NCBI GenBank assembly: GCA_965221295.1
Contig: OZ244879.1
Coordinates: 2,046,001-2,110,000, forward strand
DNA length: 64,000 nucleotides
Reading direction: 5' to 3'
From: Bin87 sp965221295
Lineage (GTDB): Bacteria; Chloroflexota; Dehalococcoidia; Lucifugimonadales; UBA3495
Below, one piece after another: positions 62,599 through 64,000 of the stretch. Made by a program: the position numbers and the translations under genes. How positions within the stretch are numbered: the first letter of the stretch is position 1; the number at the start of each line of letters is the position of its first letter. Below the pieces are notes generated by a model. It saw only the letters and a program-made list of their open reading frames with translations. It had not been told where the DNA came from and made no database searches.

Positions 62599-63711
62599 AT
62601 GCGAAACCGTCTTGAAAAGATCACCCTGAAAGGGTTCAAAACCATCAAATCGTTGGAAGGCTTCCAGCCGCGGCAATTAACCGTTCTAATCGGCCCCAAT
62701 GGCGCTGGCAAGTCTAATTTCATATCGTTTTTCCGTATGATGAGCTGGGCGTTGGCCGACGCTGACAATCTTCAATTCTACGTCGGACAACAGGCCGGCG
62801 CTAGCAAAATCCTGCACGACGGCCCATCCGTGACGCGTGAAATCGAGGCCGAACTAACGATTACAACAGATACCGGCCAAAATCAGTACTCGTTCCGCCT
62901 GTTTTATGCAGCCGGTGATACGCTCGTATTTGCCGACGAACGCTATCGATTCTCGCATCTAGACTATTTGGCCCAGGCTCCTTGGCGCGAAACTGGCGCA
63001 GGTCATCGTGCCCCGAATCTTCTGGTCGACGCTAACGCTGGGGAGGTGACAGCCCGCACTATTCGCGGTTTATTGCAAAGGATCGTTGTGTACCAGTTTC
63101 ACAACACTTCCGACACAGCTCGGATGCGGGAGAAGTGGTATGCAGATGACAATCGCCATCTCAAAGAAGATGCCGCTAACATAGCTCCGATTCTGCTGAG
63201 GCTGAAAGAAAATGATGAAGTCTATTATAGACGCATAGTCGATACCGTCCGGCTGATATTGCCCTTCTTTTCCGATTTTGTTCTTGAGCCCGATTACCGA
63301 AGCGTGATCCTGAGATGGCGTGAGCGCTACAGCAACGAAGTGTTCAGCGTGTCTCAAGCCTCAGATGGAATGCTGCGGGTTATTGCTCTGGTCACCGTCT
63401 TGCTTCAGCCAGAGCAAGACCTACCAGACGTGTTGATCCTGGATGAACCGGAGCTAGGACTGCATCCGTTTGCTATCAACATCGTCGGTGGGTTGATCCG
63501 TGCGGCAGCCGAGAAAATACAGGTCATCATCGCTACACAATCCGCGCTTCTCGTTGACTGTTTCGAGCCTGAGGACATCGTTGTTGTCGAACGGCACGAC
63601 CGAGCCTCCACGTTCAGGCAGGTGGATGGAGATCAACTTGAGGAATGGCTTGAAGATTATTCGCTCTCCGAACTCTGGGAGAAGAACGTCATCGGAGGGC
63701 GACCGCAGTGA
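62599..63711 (+). CDS. AAA ATPase, OLD/RecF-like (AAA_21 type)
   Basis: A 370-residue SMC-like ATPase with LEKITLKGFKTIKSLEGFQP and the Walker A motif GPNGAGKS (residues 33-40), the ABC-type signature VSQASDGMLRVIALV, Walker B LPDVLILDEPELGLHP and the switch His/Gln region VIIATQSALLVDCF. It is close to OLD-family ATPases found in anti-phage systems. GGGAGG lies just upstream of the ATG. The stop overlaps the start of a DUF4276 gene (GTGA). The sequence is visibly more AT-rich than its neighbours. Confidence 0.85.
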   Translation: MRNRLEKITLKGFKTIKSLEGFQPRQLTVLIGPNGAGKSNFISFFRMMSWALADADNLQFYVGQQAGASKILHDGPSVTREIEAELTITTDTGQNQYSFRLFYAAGDTLVFADERYRFSHLDYLAQAPWRETGAGHRAPNLLVDANAGEVTARTIRGLLQRIVVYQFHNTSDTARMREKWYADDNRHLKEDAANIAPILLRLKENDEVYYRRIVDTVRLILPFFSDFVLEPDYRSVILRWRERYSNEVFSVSQASDGMLRVIALVTVLLQPEQDLPDVLILDEPELGLHPFAINIVGGLIRAAAEKIQVIIATQSALLVDCFEPEDIVVVERHDRASTFRQVDGDQLEEWLEDYSLSELWEKNVIGGRPQ

Positions 63712-64000
63712 GCATCAGGCTGAATTTCATTGTTGAAGGCCAGACCGAAGAAACCTTCGTCAATACGGTACTCGGACCCCATTTGGCGGAGTTCTCAGTG
63801 TGGACAAGCGCCAGATGCGTCGAAACCAGTCGCCGGCGCGGCACAAAATATCGGGGCGGCATCAGAACCTATGCACAAGCGAAACGGGACATCCAAAGTT
63901 GGATTAGAAATGACCGGAATCCGAATGCGCGTTTCACAACCATGTTCGACCTCTACCGCCTGCCTGAGGACTTCCCCGGAAATGCCGGAGATCTTGCCCA
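63708..64000 (+). CDS. DUF4276 family protein (N-terminal part, runs off the right edge)
   Basis: The GTG at 63708 overlaps the ATPase stop by four bases and opens about 97 codons to the window edge. The text SIRLNFIVEGQTEETFVNTV, then RCVETSRRRGTKYRGG and FTTMFDLYRLPEDFPGNAG matches DUF4276, a TOPRIM-like domain; the Glu of VEGQTEE is the likely catalytic or metal residue. ATPase plus TOPRIM-like gene pairs are a common anti-phage layout. The C-terminal half is outside the window. Confidence 0.8.
   Translation, partial: MSIRLNFIVEGQTEETFVNTVLGPHLAEFSVWTSARCVETSRRRGTKYRGGIRTYAQAKRDIQSWIRNDRNPNARFTTMFDLYRLPEDFPGNAGDLA

Overview
The window is GC-rich, gene-dense bacterial chromosome. Several things point to an uncultured Chloroflexota (Dehalococcoidia/SAR202-like), which is an inference from gene content: several CaiB/BaiF CoA-transferases, two LLM-type flavin oxidoreductases, a fused AccD-AccA carboxyltransferase, many small soluble oxidoreductases, and housekeeping genes scattered among catabolic ones. 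I see no rRNA, tRNA, CRISPR array, IS element or prophage.

Layout. 1-9700: partial D-aminoacylase-like amidohydrolase; a SufT/MIP18-Mrp iron-sulfur pair; a minus-strand operon CorC-like protein > phosphatase > tilS > accD-accA fusion; tsaD. 9800-14300: rpsO, pnp with a glycine/arginine-rich tail, a cytidylate-kinase-like protein and an ABM-like protein. 14400-23800: GlcG-like protein, LLM oxidoreductase, then a long minus-strand acyl-CoA operon (B12-dependent acyl-CoA mutase large subunit, two tiny membrane proteins, mutase small subunit, PaaK-like CoA ligase, MBL hydrolase, two CoA-transferases). 24280-25000: HigBA toxin-antitoxin. 26600-32500: a sulfur-oxidation-like set (cysteine-dioxygenase-like cupin, four-domain rhodanese, sulfite-oxidase-like molybdoenzyme, DszC-like acyl-CoA-dehydrogenase-family protein). 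32540-33110: repeat array. 33700-41260: MFS transporters, a HAM1-like protein, and a MoxR ATPase/CoxE-like VWA pair split by an oxidoreductase and a transporter. 41250-43750: split ThDP decarboxylase of the sulfopyruvate-decarboxylase type with an extra, apparently inactive paralogue. 44080-47320: asnS, gatA, gatC. 48140-53830: SDRs, metal-type ABC ATPase, VOC protein, paired MaoC-type proteins, PHP protein. 53945-60500: a cysS-glycosyltransferase fusion, a doubled CoA-transferase, an FAD oxidoreductase, FmdB and DUF971 proteins. 60800-64000: a ThDP enzyme and, at the right edge, an AAA ATPase with a DUF4276 protein, which looks like an anti-phage pair.

How the genes fit together. The best candidate for something unusual is the mutase operon at 16.2-23.8 kb. 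The mutase large subunit carries Ile and Gln where methylmalonyl-CoA mutase has its carboxylate-recognising Tyr89 and Arg207. It therefore should not be a methylmalonyl-CoA mutase but a relative of isobutyryl- or 2-hydroxyisobutyryl-CoA mutase, with its own CoA ligase translationally coupled to the small subunit. A second theme is organosulfur breakdown: thiol dioxygenase, rhodaneses, sulfite oxidase, DszC-like monooxygenase and the sulfopyruvate-decarboxylase-like pair. Structural novelties are the CysS-GT2 fusion, the doubled CoA-transferase with one half lacking its catalytic Asp, the degenerate ThDP subunit, and 14-bp tandem repeats in two leaders.
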